Positions 36,401 through 46,560 of a stretch of DNA of 64,000 nt are shown piece by piece. Both the position numbers and the translations under genes were made by a program. The DNA is from Takakia lepidozioides (taxonomy: Eukaryota > Streptophyta > Takakiopsida > Takakiales > Takakiaceae): contig CM060733.1 in the NCBI GenBank assembly GCA_030704615.1, positions 41,974,001-42,038,000 of the forward strand, read 5' to 3'. Position 1 is the stretch's first letter, and the number at the start of each line of letters is the position of its first letter. The notes under the pieces are model-generated. The model made no database searches. It was given only the letters and a program-made list of their open reading frames with translations, and was not told where the DNA came from.

Positions 36401-39400
36401 TACTCGTCTCGAGGTTGATCTGGAGTCTAGAGGTTGTTTCCACGAAGGCCAAGCTGGCTTTCGGCGAAACAGGGGCTGTGTGGATCATATCTTCACTCAT
36501 TATCCAGGGAAGGAAAAAAGAAGGGAAACCCACTTATGTTTTTTTCCTGGATGTCAAAAAGGCTTATGACACAGTGAGGAGAGATGGCCTATGGTTCCGC
36601 CTCTGGTCTTGTGGGATCAAGGGAAAGATGTGGAGAGTTGTCCACAACTTGTATGCTCACACCAAAAGCTGTGTCACTGTTAACGGACAGAAGTCCAACT
36701 TCTCTGACATAGACCAAGGTGTAGCTCAAGGATGTACTCTCTCCCCTCTGCTCTTCAATGTTTTCATCAATCAACTCCTCGAGGATGTGGAAAGTGAACG
36801 GATTTGGGTTAAGGGTGGGTGATACCACCATACCAGCCCTTATGTTTGCGGATGACTTCGCAGGCATAGGGGAGACTCCAACCAATCTCCAGGAGTTGAT
36901 TGATTGCGCGAAGAGATACTTTGATCTTTGCGGGCTAGAGGCTAATGTCAGCAAATGTGCAGTGGTAGCATTCAACGACAGAGGAGAGGGAGGAAGTGAT
37001 CTTAAGTGGCAGTGGGGTAGCCAAGAGATCCCGGTCCTCCCTTCCTACACTTACCTGGGCGTTGAGTTCTCCTCCAATTGTAATTGGGATGCACATATCC
37101 GGAAAGTTGTTCAAACTGGCAAGGGCAAAGCTCTGGGGCTCACTAAATTTTTCCACTGCAGAGGGGTCAACTCTGAGGTTAAGAAAACCATGCTTTGTCG
37201 CGTTATTAGACCTGCCTTGGAGTACGGATCTGCAATATGGGTTGATAACTCCAACCAGGCTAAGTCTCTAGAATCCATTCAAGTGGGTTTGCTTAAGGAG
37301 TGTATGTCAGCATGCTCCAAAACAGCCAATGTGGCTGTTCGGGGTGAGTTTGGCATTCCGTCCTTAACCTCCCGACGAGATGAATTCAAGGTCAGATGGT
37401 GGGGTCAGCTGCAACATATGTCCAACACCAGATATCCTAAGTTAATCGACTCTATATCTTGGAAACAGGACCGCCCTGTCAAACAGGCTAAGTCCTGGCA
37501 GAAGAGAGTAGAAGGACCTGGACCTGGACCTGGAGCCGCAAGTCTTGACCCTGCTGCATAAATCTGACTTAGAGGCTGTAGTATCCACAGCCATGTCTGT
37601 TGCCATGAGATTGTCTGATGAAAATGAAGTTAGGCAGAAAACTTCCCTGAACTTGTTTCCAGTCAGTGACATGGGGGAGGACATCTTGGATGACCTCAAG
37701 GGTCTACCCACTCTCGGCACTAGACTGAAATTTAAACTCAGGGCAGGAAGCCTACCTTTGAACAGCAAAAAGAAGCAGAGAGGAAAGGGAGAGTGCAATT
37801 GCCCGTTGTGTGGGCAATCTGAAGACAGTATTCATTTTCTGATACACTGTCCGGGGTTCTCTCACCAAAGAGACGCTCTCTTCAAATCTATCAAGGGAAT
37901 TGTGCCTGTACCCCTGTTTACCAACTTTGAAAGTCTCGAGGCTGAGCCAGAAGCCCAGGCCCTCCTGAGGCCTAGTTTTTGGGCAAATCACACACAGCAG
38001 ATTGATGCTTGTGTTAAGGGATTTCTAGAGGATATCTGGAAAACCCGGATTAATTCTATATATGAAGGTAAGTCTTACTACCAACGTCAGCCCCTGACAG
38101 AGGTAGGTTCTGTCCCTTTTGTTCCCGCTCAAACTGGGCGCGGGGTCAAATGGCCACAAGGCTACGGCAAACAACGTCTTATGAGTACAATCTATCAGTG
38201 AACTCAATCTTCAAATTGGAAGGAAACAGCCCAATGCAACTACACCTTGGTTTGAAAACTCACAAAAGAAATCCACAAAACTACAGCCTATGTGCTGGGA
38301 TAAGGAGGGTGGAATGGCAACCCAATCCATGACCATCATCGTGCATGGTCTCCATCAACCATCTGATGGAGGGCAAGTACAGGGTGTGGGTTCAATTAAG
38401 AGAAAGTCGGTAGGGTTGCAGCATGTCACCTTTAGCAGAGTGGGGGAGACATAGGTGACATCGCAATCAGCCCTTGACCACATTCTAGAACTCGGCACAG
38501 CACTTTTGTAGTGAGCAATGGCTACATGTGCGTAAGCCCACCCACATTTTCAAGAGCCAGTGGAAGTCAATAGGTCCAGAGCCACTCCCCAGCCTTGTAT
38601 GAGCAAGACTGTAGAAGAAAAGCCTACTGCAATCCTTTCTGATGCATCAGCATGTTTGCATATTTGCTTGGCATGACTAGGCCATGAGATAGAATAACTT
38701 ATACAAGATTCATGTTTTTCCACTCCCTTGGACAAAAGAGGAAGATTTTGAGGTAGAAAATCTCCCCCTACCTTATTCACGCTGCAAAAGTTGGTCAAAA
38801 CATTCATCACCAGTCGATTAGGCAAATTGCTCAGGGGTTATTCTTCGGTTGCTATATTTTAGGCACATGAGTGTCCCAAGTCAGCAGAGTTTGCTGCATC
38901 CATTCACTTCTACAACAAAGGTGTAAAATTCCATGTACATTATCTGACTTACAAAGGCCACTCCTCACTAGTCCGGACTACACAAAGGTTCCGCAGATGG
39001 GCAAAATATTGCTCCCTACTGCATTTTGACATGAACACAGATGTTCCATAGCTCTGCCTTTGGTACCTACTGAAACAAAAATAGATATTCCTAGACTCTT
39101 TCATGGAGCACCTGCTTGAATCGCTGAGGCACCTTGAGCCTCATGAGATCTAGAACTTAAGCAGCAACCATTGAGGTTGCTACCAACCATGTAGTTCACA
39201 TTGAAGTTCCATTGGTGTATATAACGCATTACTTCTCACTGAACAGCAGAGTTTCCCAGGCCCTAATTCAAGTACTATATTTGCACCAAGCATGAGGTAA
39301 GATATGGAAGGGTCTCTGTCTCTGTCTCTGTCTCCTCCCTAAGCCATAAAGATAAACGGAGTTCATCTTGCTTTATGAGGCAGCTGCGTATGACAAAATC

Positions 39401-39934
39401 TATCAGCGTGATCTGACCATGCCATAATATACAGCAGAGAAAAACTCTGCACAACATTCAATTACAGACGGTGAACACTCATAACAAAATGGTAAAAAGC
39501 GCGTCATGCGGAAACTCTCCTGACAGCAAACACGAATGTCAGAGTTACAGAGAAAATGCAAATCAGTGAAGTTTGAGAGGTAGGCAGTGATAGGTCTAGG
39601 AGACATACGATATGCCACAGGAAGCCAATGACGCCAACCCGAAGAGCAGCTCGTATCCTCACAAAGATCGGGACTTCGCCAAAGAGAAAGGAGTCATGGT
39701 AGGTACGCAACACGTGCTTGCTGACATCTATATGCTTTAGGCGGTGCTGCTTGTCCAATTTGAGGAATGTGCCAAACAAGTCCTGGAATTTTCCTCCCCA
39801 TTTCTCCCACCATTGCTGGTTCACATTCTTCATGCTGCCCCATCCCGGCACAGAAGGACTGTGGAAACTCTCATCTGGGTCCAAACATATTGGAGGGCTC
39901 CCCCAAGTGGGATGCCTAGTGGGATCATCCATTC
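17232..39934 (-). CDS. BK/Slo-like potassium channel with two RCK domains (multi-exon)
   Basis: Exons read on the minus strand from about 39934 ([14 protein letters not shown]) to the stop at 17232. In order they encode an N-terminal region, membrane segments including an S4 with [10 protein letters not shown], a pore helix and selectivity filter [15 protein letters not shown], a first RCK domain ([20 protein letters not shown]), and a second RCK domain ([20 protein letters not shown]). The final conserved block includes [15 protein letters not shown] and AYVFTNPP. This is the architecture of Slo-family channels, which open on cytosolic Ca2+ or other ions and conduct K+ through the plasma membrane. 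The exon breaks fit GT..AG rules. The introns hold a copia relic and at least five LINE insertions. None hits a traced exon, so the gene may be intact. One stretch between the second RCK and the last exon (17.6-18.0 kb) is not resolved. No calcium bowl was recognised, so the gating ligand is open. Confidence 0.85.
20210..23060 (+). mobile_element. Ty1/copia-type LTR retrotransposon relic in a channel intron
   Basis: Similar sequences at about 20225-20345 and 22770-22880 (both with CTCATGCCCTTGTTCA and TTCTAGCTTAGAAGCTT) look like parts of two LTRs. Between them, at about 21855-22130, lies a decayed Ty1/copia RNase H on the plus strand: [17 protein letters not shown], then [12 protein letters not shown], then [11 protein letters not shown]. 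The rest of pol is not recoverable and frames break often. The whole unit sits in the intron between channel exons at 20.1 and 23.9 kb, inserted opposite to the gene. The distance between the LTR-like blocks is only about 2.5 kb, so much of the internal region is deleted. Confidence 0.7.
20757..20860 (+). pseudogene. Ty3-type integrase fragment
   Basis: The reading [16 protein letters not shown] and following [11 protein letters not shown] match the start of a Ty3/gypsy integrase core (D-Y/F-T-K-W-x-E, the first catalytic Asp). It lies between the two LTR-like blocks of the copia relic, so different retroelements are mixed here. It is only about 35 codons long. Confidence 0.6.
23236..23735 (-). 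mobile_element. Two serial LINE fragments at one target site
   Basis: The target GAACTTACATTAGAATG occurs at 23236-23252 and again at 23648-23664. A third, diverged copy (TTACATTAGA core) is at about 23723-23732. Between the first two lies a 3' LINE fragment of about 395 bases. Between the second and third lies another, of about 50-60 bases, again starting with the 3' terminus (CTCGTAAGAGGTTCTTTGCC, compare other copies). Both are on the minus strand and diverged, so older than the 30-38 kb copies. Confidence 0.8.
23860..26690 (-). CDS. K+ channel: first RCK domain exons
   Basis: Five exons are traced: about 26549-26690, 26263-26314, 25739-25880, 25213-25406 and 23860-24028. They read in turn [20 protein letters not shown] then the Rossmann core [58 protein letters not shown] then [40 protein letters not shown] then [18 protein letters not shown]; and [20 protein letters not shown] then [20 protein letters not shown]. 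All junctions use GT donors and CAG acceptors and join in frame. RCK domains form the cytoplasmic gating ring that pulls open the pore on ligand binding. The HGFDNEVYP block is a strong Slo-family signature. Confidence 0.85.
24240..24510. repeat. Local direct duplication within a channel intron
   Basis: About 110 bases at 24245-24355 (from GAGAGACCTATAGAGAG to CTTCAAATTTT-like end) resemble 24398-24505 in the same order, with substitutions. They lie in the intron between channel exons at 24.0 and 25.2 kb and code for nothing recognisable. Confidence 0.5.
27722..39934 (-). CDS. K+ channel: N-terminus, membrane segments and pore exons
   Basis: The exons in gene order are 39609-39934, 33052-33101, 30264-30356, 29618-29701, 29145-29201, 28692-28780, 28253-28377 and about 27722-27838. 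The first ends in [19 protein letters not shown]. Then come [17 protein letters not shown] (S1), [15 protein letters not shown] (S2), [20 protein letters not shown] (S3), [12 protein letters not shown] (S4), [15 protein letters not shown] (S5), [10 protein letters not shown] with [18 protein letters not shown] (pore helix), and [10 protein letters not shown] (filter), followed by [18 protein letters not shown] (S6). S4 has three arginines at three- or four-residue spacing, so some voltage sensing is plausible. The 6.5 kb first intron contains the two longest LINE copies. The promoter was not located; the true start could be further upstream, but the first Met at 39934 follows a short unrelated reading. 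Confidence 0.82.
30418..31461 (+). mobile_element. Three serial LINE copies in a (CT)n tract
   Basis: A 44-base tail fragment (30418-30461), a 3' fragment (30491-30929) and a longer one (30949-31447) lie head to tail. Each ends in GAGTACAA and is followed by (CT)n, which also precedes the first. The two longer copies encode the ORF2 C-terminus with the zinc knuckle [15 protein letters not shown] and are over 95% alike by eye. The first inserted next to channel exon 3 (30264-30356), about 60 bases beyond its acceptor side. Confidence 0.9.
31462..33051. other. Channel intron, no gene seen
   Basis: This is the intronic part between the LINE cluster and channel exon 2. The short ORFs show no motif. 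Confidence 0.5.
33511..33835 (-). mobile_element. Old diverged LINE fragment
   Basis: A 3' LINE fragment is recognised by its 3' terminal block (GATGTTGTTTGCC) and translated pieces such as [19 protein letters not shown]. It is as diverged as the 23.2 kb pair and belongs to the same older subfamily. Its 5' end is near 33835, just before the younger plus-strand copy. Confidence 0.75.
33938..35120 (+). mobile_element. 5'-truncated LINE copy, intact frame, with 9-bp duplication
   Basis: The body is 33947-35111. One reading frame (33870-35105) stays open across the whole fragment. It covers the end of the reverse transcriptase ([13 protein letters not shown]), the thumb and linker ([20 protein letters not shown]), and the C-terminal zinc knuckle [29 protein letters not shown] flanks it at 33938-33946 and 35112-35120. 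The absence of stops indicates a recent insertion. It lies in the first intron of the channel gene, antisense to it. Confidence 0.93.
35112..38199 (+). mobile_element. LINE copy with endonuclease and reverse transcriptase, 5' truncated
   Basis: The body is 35121-38190. It begins inside an apurinic-type endonuclease ([14 protein letters not shown], then [12 protein letters not shown]). The reverse transcriptase follows: [20 protein letters not shown] (first catalytic Asp), [20 protein letters not shown], and the F-A-D-D active site in [10 protein letters not shown]. The thumb region and the zinc knuckle near 37795-37860 come next. Frame changes near 35600, 35950, 36560, 36820 and 37515-37545 make this copy inactive. 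TCTATCAGT precedes it (35112-35120, shared with the previous copy) and follows it (38191-38199). This is the longest copy and shows the family's domain order EN-RT-zinc knuckle, with no RNase H seen. Confidence 0.93.
38200..39608. other. First intron of channel gene, remainder
   Basis: No gene or transposon is recognised here. A short (TCTCTG)n run lies near 39315-39332. Confidence 0.5.
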
Positions 39935-41177
39935 TGATGGTATAGGTTGTTGAAAACACGGGGCTTTGTTCCTTTCCGAACCATCAGCATCAGTCTTGTC
40001 CTGCAATCTCCATAATACTCCAACCTACTTCAATACCTGCTAAATATTTCATGAGGTTTCTTCAGTCGGCAGAACCAAGAAGACAATTATGCGATTGTCC
40101 TCTGACGCATAACGCCTTTGAACCCTCTCTAGCAACCGTCCCCTACTGCATCGTGGAACGAGAAGAAAAGACAACATTCCTAGAATCTCGAAATTTGCGA
40201 GAGGCTTCCCATCAATGGCCCCTTCAACATAACTAGCTACGAACCCTCGAATCCTATGTCAGTACAGCGTCTTCCGCCACTTCTCCTTCCCTGTCACGAG
40301 TATGCCTTGTCAAAGAATTTTGGCTCCCAACATGCTGCAAGGCACTGGAGTTGTTGTTGGTACTCGTCCGCACCCGCCATTAACGACATGAGATGTCCAT
40401 GGAGGATGACATCCTGTCTACCCTCCAAAATGTCTTTCTACGTCCATTTGCACATGATGAAACTCGACTAACGCCTAAAGTCATACCCGGCAAACAACTC
40501 CTCTCCAGCCCTAACGGTCCTCCTCTCACATTGACGAGCCCGGAGCGCGCGCTCATGGCGACCACATATTAGCTAGGGGGGTCGTGGTAAGTTGTAATGT
40601 AAGTTGGGCTCACTGGACCGCCTACCCAACTGCGGTTAGTGCAGGTTGTCTGTGGTCGTGCATGATGGAAATAGTCACTATCTAATTCCTACCGGCAAAG
40701 AGGAGTCACATACTCCGCTTCACAAGGCGAGTTTGTGTTTCCTAAGTCCAACAGAGTTCTACCATCTACTAAATAACTCCCTTCCAAGTCTTTTGTTTAT
40801 AATTATTTCCTACCGCCTAAGCTTACGAGCCGTCAAGAGCTCTTATTCTGTCAGTTACCAACGTAATTCCATCAGTAACGAAGGTGAACAAGAACATTTC
40901 AATTTGCCCAACGAACCTGCCTGGAAAAAAATAAATTTTAGAGTTTGAAATTGAATAAAAGATCACATTCCAAAAAGTGAAAAGTACCTTATACAAGGAC
41001 AAAAGAGCTACCTTCGTTCAACTTAGGTCCAACAAATATATATATTTTTCACTAGCATCATTGGACATTTTCGTAGCATACGATAATCCAAGCTAGAGAT
41101 TAAAACGGCTAAAAAACATGCAGAATTCTTCCACGTTCGTGCAGAATTCTTCACGTTAGAAGTCCATATCTCTCATG
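39935..41177. other. Upstream region of the K+ channel gene
   Basis: This region should hold the channel's 5' untranslated region and promoter, but I cannot identify a TATA box or first exon with confidence. Short ORFs at 40.0-40.6 kb on both strands have no motif. Confidence 0.4.
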
Positions 41178-41401
41178 TTGGTTTTTTTTTTTTTTTTCTT
41201 ACATCATCCATTTATTTTGTTTTTACCTTTATGTTCTCCCGCTCAGCCTCCACATTCGGCAGCCAAAGGTGCATGTCAGTACAATGTTGGTTTTATTTTA
41301 TTTTTATTTTTATTTTCGACATCCATTTATTTCGTTTTTACCTTTATGTTCTCCCGCTCAGCCTCCACCTTCGGCAGCCAAAGGTGGCATGTTAGTACAA
41401 T
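41178..41401. repeat. Tandem duplication of about 110 bases
   Basis: A T-rich stretch (GTTGGTTTT...), then ATCCATTTATTT, then CTTTATGTTCTCCCGCTCAG, then CGGCAGCCAAAGGTG..AGTACAA is present twice in a row, at about 41178-41285 and 41286-41401. The copies differ mainly in the length of the T/A-rich part. Confidence 0.9.
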
Positions 41402-41642
41402 CCCGTGTCATTTTTCATTATTGTTTCTCACAAATCCAAGCATACAATTACGGGCAGCCCGAGAAAAAAAATTATATTGTCATGTGGCCGCCGTTTGCGC
41501 ATCCACGTCACACTGATGGCTGATGACTGATGGCTGATAGCTGATAGAATAACAAACCCCCGAGCCGCCTATAGCCGGGATGTGTGGTAATCCCTTCACA
41601 AGGCACCTACCAAGCCTAGGGAGGAGAGGGATAATCTTCCTC

Positions 41643-41716
41643 TTCCTTCACAGAGTGCCTTAGTTCAAGTCACTCCCTAACCCCTCCTTCACAGAGTGCC
41701 TTAGTTCAAGTCACTC
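41643..41716. repeat. Short direct duplication (33-bp unit)
   Basis: CTTCACAGAGTGCCTTAGTT and the following CAAGTCACTCC are repeated exactly at about 41645-41675 and 41686-41716, with a short spacer. Confidence 0.9.
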
Positions 41717-44249
41717 CTGGTGGAAGGTCTAATGCTCCCCTACTCTCATGCCCAACGACTTTGTTTAGGCTGAGGGGGGGCCAACATTTCTATTATTAGT
41801 CAATAGGTGCAAGAAAAACCGATAAGATGAATACCATTTCCTTATGCGAATAAGTTCGAGAGGTATATCCTCCTATCAACTTTACAGTCAATCCTATGCA
41901 TTACCAATTTAAGCATTTGCCATAAAGAAATGCTAGAAACTAAAGAAATTAGAGAAAGCCAAAAATACATCCTCTATAAGATCATCACGTGGGGATTCCA
42001 AAAATGCCTTTGACCCCTAGAATGGACCTTGGACCCCCTTGATAACCAGATTATAGCCCTAGAACCCTTGGAAACCGTTCCCTGCCGCGGGGAACGACCA
42101 TAGCTACCGCAAAACTCGCACAGATTTCATCCCTGCCAATTTGTCAAGGTTTTAGTCATGGTTATCTAGAATTACCTACTTCTAGTTAACTCGATCATTT
42201 TGGATATTTATATTTGTATTTTTGTGTGTTGGCACTTCAGTTGGTTCACATGCAAGTGATGTGTCAAACCTCACTTGGAACATGGGGATTGGGTTTTCCC
42301 CTGTGAAGTGTGGAGGAGGACTCATCTTCTTGTATTGAGCCTTCCTGAGCCTCTCTCACCTCCATAGCTTATGTGGATTCATGAGTGGAGTGTTTCCATT
42401 ATGTCCACTTTCATTATCACTACAAGAAGATGACCTTATGCTTGTGAGTGCGGAGTGTACTGATTAGTTTTTCACTTGTGTTGGTGTATACCAAGATGAG
42501 AGGCTAGGGGAAACGCAAGTATCTCACAAGGCTTGCAAGGTGTTGCAAGGGAAGGTATTTGGTGAAGTTAAATGCACCAAGGAATTGGAGAGTTAGCTCT
42601 TGTATCACAGACTTGCAAATGGCTTCGCAAAGAAGTTACTTGTGTATTACACCAAAATGTTGGAGACTCAAGATGAGCTTGTTTGCCACAAGATTTTGCA
42701 AGGGATTGCAAGAGGGAAGTCTTGTGTATGTGGAAGCCTGGATTCTAGGGTTTGAGAACCATTTCTATGCAGTATGGAGATGGTGTATGCCATGACATGT
42801 GGAGAGCAACTGAAGGATTTTTAGTGCTCATTTCACTATCAATCTAGGGTTAAGCAAATTCAAAGTGTGGATAGAACCAAGGAGCTACATAGGCTTGGGC
42901 TTGAAGACCCAAGGGCAAGCACTTGGAGAGCATTATGAGCTCAAGAGGTTTGAAGGGAGCAGGTGAAGAAGTCTTACCCAATCATGGTGGTGTGGAGCCA
43001 AACTTAGGCATTGGAAGGGCTTGGAGAACAACTTATGGGAAGCCCTGAGAGAGATCATCATTCAAGGTATTCATAGCTTCACCTTAACTATGTACTGTGA
43101 CAAGATGGGGAGGCTATGCCCGGCTATTCATGCTCATAGTAAGGTAGTTACACCCAAATGTGAGCGGTTAAGCAGATATGCCCATACAATTGGTGTAGTA
43201 AAGGGAAAAATTATATGACTGGATGAGCAATTGAACAAACAGACGAAGTGGCTAATTGATATATATTATCAAAGTGATGGGCACAAATGTTATGCCTGAG
43301 CTATAGCGGGTACCATAACCTCACTGACATATTATCTAATATGAAGCCTACTGTGACCTGATTGCACGAGATGTGCACTTGAAATGGCCCATTAACTCAC
43401 CCAACATCTCGGCCCACAAGAGCAAAAGGTAATCCTATAAATGGCCTCCATTTGCAAATACGCCGATCACAGTATTCATACATTTTTGTTCACGTAACAA
43501 AGCACCATGGGGCCCACAATGCCCATGAAGGAACCTAAATCATCCGTTGCAAAGGTCGCCATTTAAGGGCGGCAGAACCACTTTACACCCCAAAATAGGG
43601 GTCCATTTTGAGACCTGCTCATATTTGGTGTTTCTAACTTCGTGTGAGCTTTGTGGGGATGGCTCTTGGGAAGCAAGTGGGTTGACAAGCAAGTGGTGCA
43701 TGTTGAGAGCATGCTTTCCAGTGTGGCTTCCAATTTCAGCAGCGGGAGAGAGCTAGAAGGTTAAGGGCGCAGTTTCTTCCTTTGTGTTGAGGTGATTCAT
43801 ATTTGAGCATGCTTTTGGCTTGAGCTTTGCAATTTCAAGCTTGAGAGAGTGGCTCTTGAGCTAGTAAGTGAAGGGAGCTTGAGATGACCAGGCTTGAGAG
43901 GAGATCAGGCTTGGTGGCTTGCAAGAGGTAGAGCTTGTTTTTAGCTCCAAGGAGATTGAGCTTGTTGTGTGGCCAATGCATTGCTAGTTGAGTTGGAGAC
44001 AAGCTTGAGTAGCTTAGGTAAGAAGATTCAAGGCTCTGCTTTGGTACCCATAGAATTCATGGATGCTTGAGGGAGCATTAAGCATAGAGCCCCAAGAGCA
44101 CAAACCCTAGCTTGGTAAGGCTAAACCTCAGGAAATAGAGGGGAAGTGGCTAAAGCTTAAGGGAACCCTAGGGGGAATGAACTACTCTATGAGGGGGAAA
44201 TGGCTTCCTAAGGAGAATACAAGGGGGAATACAAAGAAAATACGGATAT
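41717..44249. other. Spacer, probable degraded repeat DNA
   Basis: No supported gene. From 42.2 to 44.2 kb the DNA is rich in GGAGAG/TTGCAAGG-like purine words and GCTTGAG iterations, typical of degraded LTR or leader sequence. I cannot define element ends. Confidence 0.4.
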
Positions 44250-44645
44250 TCTTAGGGATTTGGGAACCTATTGGGAACGCATTAGGAACATAGGAAGATT
44301 TGGAAGACTATTTTCGGACCTTGGAGGACCATTTGAAGGAACATTGGGAGTCATTGGAGGACTCTTTGGGGTTTTTGGAGGACTAGTTGGAGAACCATTG
44401 GAGTCATTGGATGATTATGTCCTTAGAGGACCATTTGGAGGACCATTGGGAGTCCTTGGAGGACTGTTTGGGGTCCTTAGAGGACCGTTTGGAGGACTAT
44501 TTGGGGACCATCGTAGGACTATTTAGACTGTTTTGGGTCCTTAGAGGCCCGTTTGGAGGACCATTGGGAGTCCTTGGAGGACTATTGTGGGACCATCAGA
44601 GGTCCTTAGAGGCCAATATTTGGCGAGCTGGAGGAATCTTTGGCG
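44250..44645. repeat. Minisatellite based on TTGGAGGACNATTTGG
   Basis: Tandem units of roughly 15-18 bases and compound units of about 33-50 bases run across this stretch, with variants such as GGACCATTTGGAGGACCATT and GAGTCCTTGGAGGACT. The plus-strand reading is Gly/Leu/Phe-rich (GPFGGPLGVLGGLFGV), but it ends with the repeat and is unlikely to be a real protein. Confidence 0.85.
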
Positions 44646-45339
44646 ACTTTATGAGGGATTATTTGGGTTCCTAGAGGGCCAAGTTGTGGCAGCTCTTGGG
44701 GCCTTGATGTACTATTTGGAGTCCCATTGTTGCAAGGTTTGGGAGCCTTAGTGAGATTGTTTTAGAGACATCTTGATGGCTCCTGGAGAGTTATTTGAGA
44801 TACCCTTGAAAGGTAGTCTTGTCTATTGCTCCAGCAAGAGATGTTGGAGATAAGGTAGTGGGATGAGAGCATTATGGGGTTAGGAATTGCTTTAGTCTCT
44901 CTTCCCGTAGTCTTTCACCATCTCTGTAGGCCAAAACCTTTGCGTAGTTGGAGGCAAGAGTCCATCCGGGTTTGGGCTAGGTGGTCGATTGCAGGAGCGA
45001 CACTGTGGAGTGATTTTGGTATGGGGGTGTTGTTGCTTTGATTTTCTTGTGTTTGGATCCCCCCCACACCTGCATGCTTGATTGTGCGTCATGTCAGCTT
45101 TGTGTATTGTGCGCTTGTTTTCATAGGAGGTTGGTCCGGATTTGATCACCGGCCAATCCTAGAGCATGCTGTTGATGGTGAGGCTGGGGTGATGACCAGC
45201 CAACCATAGGAGTGTTTGCGGTGGATGCAGGTGCAGGTGCAGGTTTACGTTACAAACCTAGTAGTCTAAGCCATAAGCCGCAACAGGTTCTCTATCAATT
45301 ACCTTGTGGAAAGGGGGATTGACACAAGTTCACACATGT
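44646..45339. other. Spacer before gag relic
   Basis: No gene seen. It may include the leader of the gag-bearing element that follows. Confidence 0.4.
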
Positions 45340-46560
45340 GTGGGTTGTGAGTTGTCATCACGGAGGTGCAACCAGTTGCTGAGGGGAGTGCCCGTACGAG
45401 CACGAGCGATACTAGTGCTTTTGTGTCTTCTGAGGAGGACTCTGATGGATCCACGTCGCAGGTGCAAACTATTTCCGTGCCATTGTGGATACGATGGAGG
45501 AGATGTATGGAACTACCAAGGGGCCTCGTAGGTGCTGTGGAGCTTTGGGCATCATCGAGCTTGATGATTTCATACAGGAGTTTGATAGTTGGTGTGATTT
45601 GCAAGCAGATGCGCAATCCACAACTGTTTACGCCTTTTATTGCATGGAAGGAGGCCTTTTTAGCACCTTGAGGAGCCGCCATGGATGATTACATCGTTTT
45701 AGGCAAAGACATGAGGTTGGAGATTGATGAATGGCGGAGTATTGGTCCCTGACTATAGATTCTCCATCACCAGAGGCACAAGAGCAACGGAGACACCAGC
45801 AGCTACACCAACATCCCCAACTGCAAGCACTAGTAGTGGGACAAATGATACATGAGCTGGGAAATGCACTCAAGCTCATGCTGCAACACCAACACTCGTG
45901 CCTGCCTGTAACCCAGTTGTGGAGTTCTTCGAGGAGTTGAGGAGAAACTACCAGGGGATAAGGACAGAGAAGTTTGCGGAGCTTGCAAGGTTCCAATGGA
46001 GGCCTACTGAGAGTTGGAGGAGGCTTACACTCGCATGAGACACTTGATAAACATAACCCAAGGGGTTACAGAAGCTGAGGTTAAAAGCAGACGGCGGGGA
46101 AAGGGCGCGATATACCCCCTTAAATCCATTTTGCGCTTGTCCATTACACAAGCGTGAAAAGGGAGAGCCAGCTTGCTTCTTGTACTTGCTCCCGTTTTAC
46201 TAGCATGTGGTCCATTTTCTGGTATGGGATCCTGAACAACGAGCTGAGGAGAAGGGTGCGGGATGCAACTCTTTTATAAGTGGCCCAACCCACATTAGCA
46301 AACATATTTTTGATGGCAGAGCGGATAGAGCTCAATATGGTGGAGGAGCGGGTGGTTACGGTGGGGTTTGCAAGTATACACAATGAAGTGGGGCTCCTAG
46401 CCAACAACACCCACTACCCCAACGTATTCAAGGCAACAATGGGGCTCAGGCAAAGCCCAGGGAAGGACAGAGAGGATCTCAGATGTAGAGGTCTCTTCCT
46501 TCATTCAACTTAGGCCAACAATAGTCAGGTGTGACTGGCGGGGATTGTGGAGGACCTCAT
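45340..46560 (+). pseudogene. Ty3-type retrotransposon gag relic, family different from the one at 1-2 kb
   Basis: Frames change several times but the order of pieces is clear. An acidic N-terminus (TSDTSAFVSSEEDSDGS) comes first, then an LDDFIQEFDSWCDLQ segment, then FFEELRRNYQGIRTEKFAEL then ARFQWRPTESWRR, then WYGILNNELRRRVRDATLL, then LANIFLMAERIELNMVEERV. The FAELARFQW..ESW and WYGILN..LRRRVRDA patterns are retrotransposon-type gag capsid segments. At least four breaks show a dead copy. No pol was found downstream, where transposase-like sequence begins within 1 kb. Confidence 0.75.

Noticed and set aside
35112-38199. Independent host gene for the reverse transcriptase frames
   Set aside because: Target-site duplications and homology to other truncated copies show it is a LINE.
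39915-41150. Core promoter of the K+ channel gene
   Set aside because: Several AT-rich words occur but none is positioned or conserved enough to call.
44260-44526. Gly/Leu-rich protein ORF
   Set aside because: It is entirely explained by the minisatellite period.
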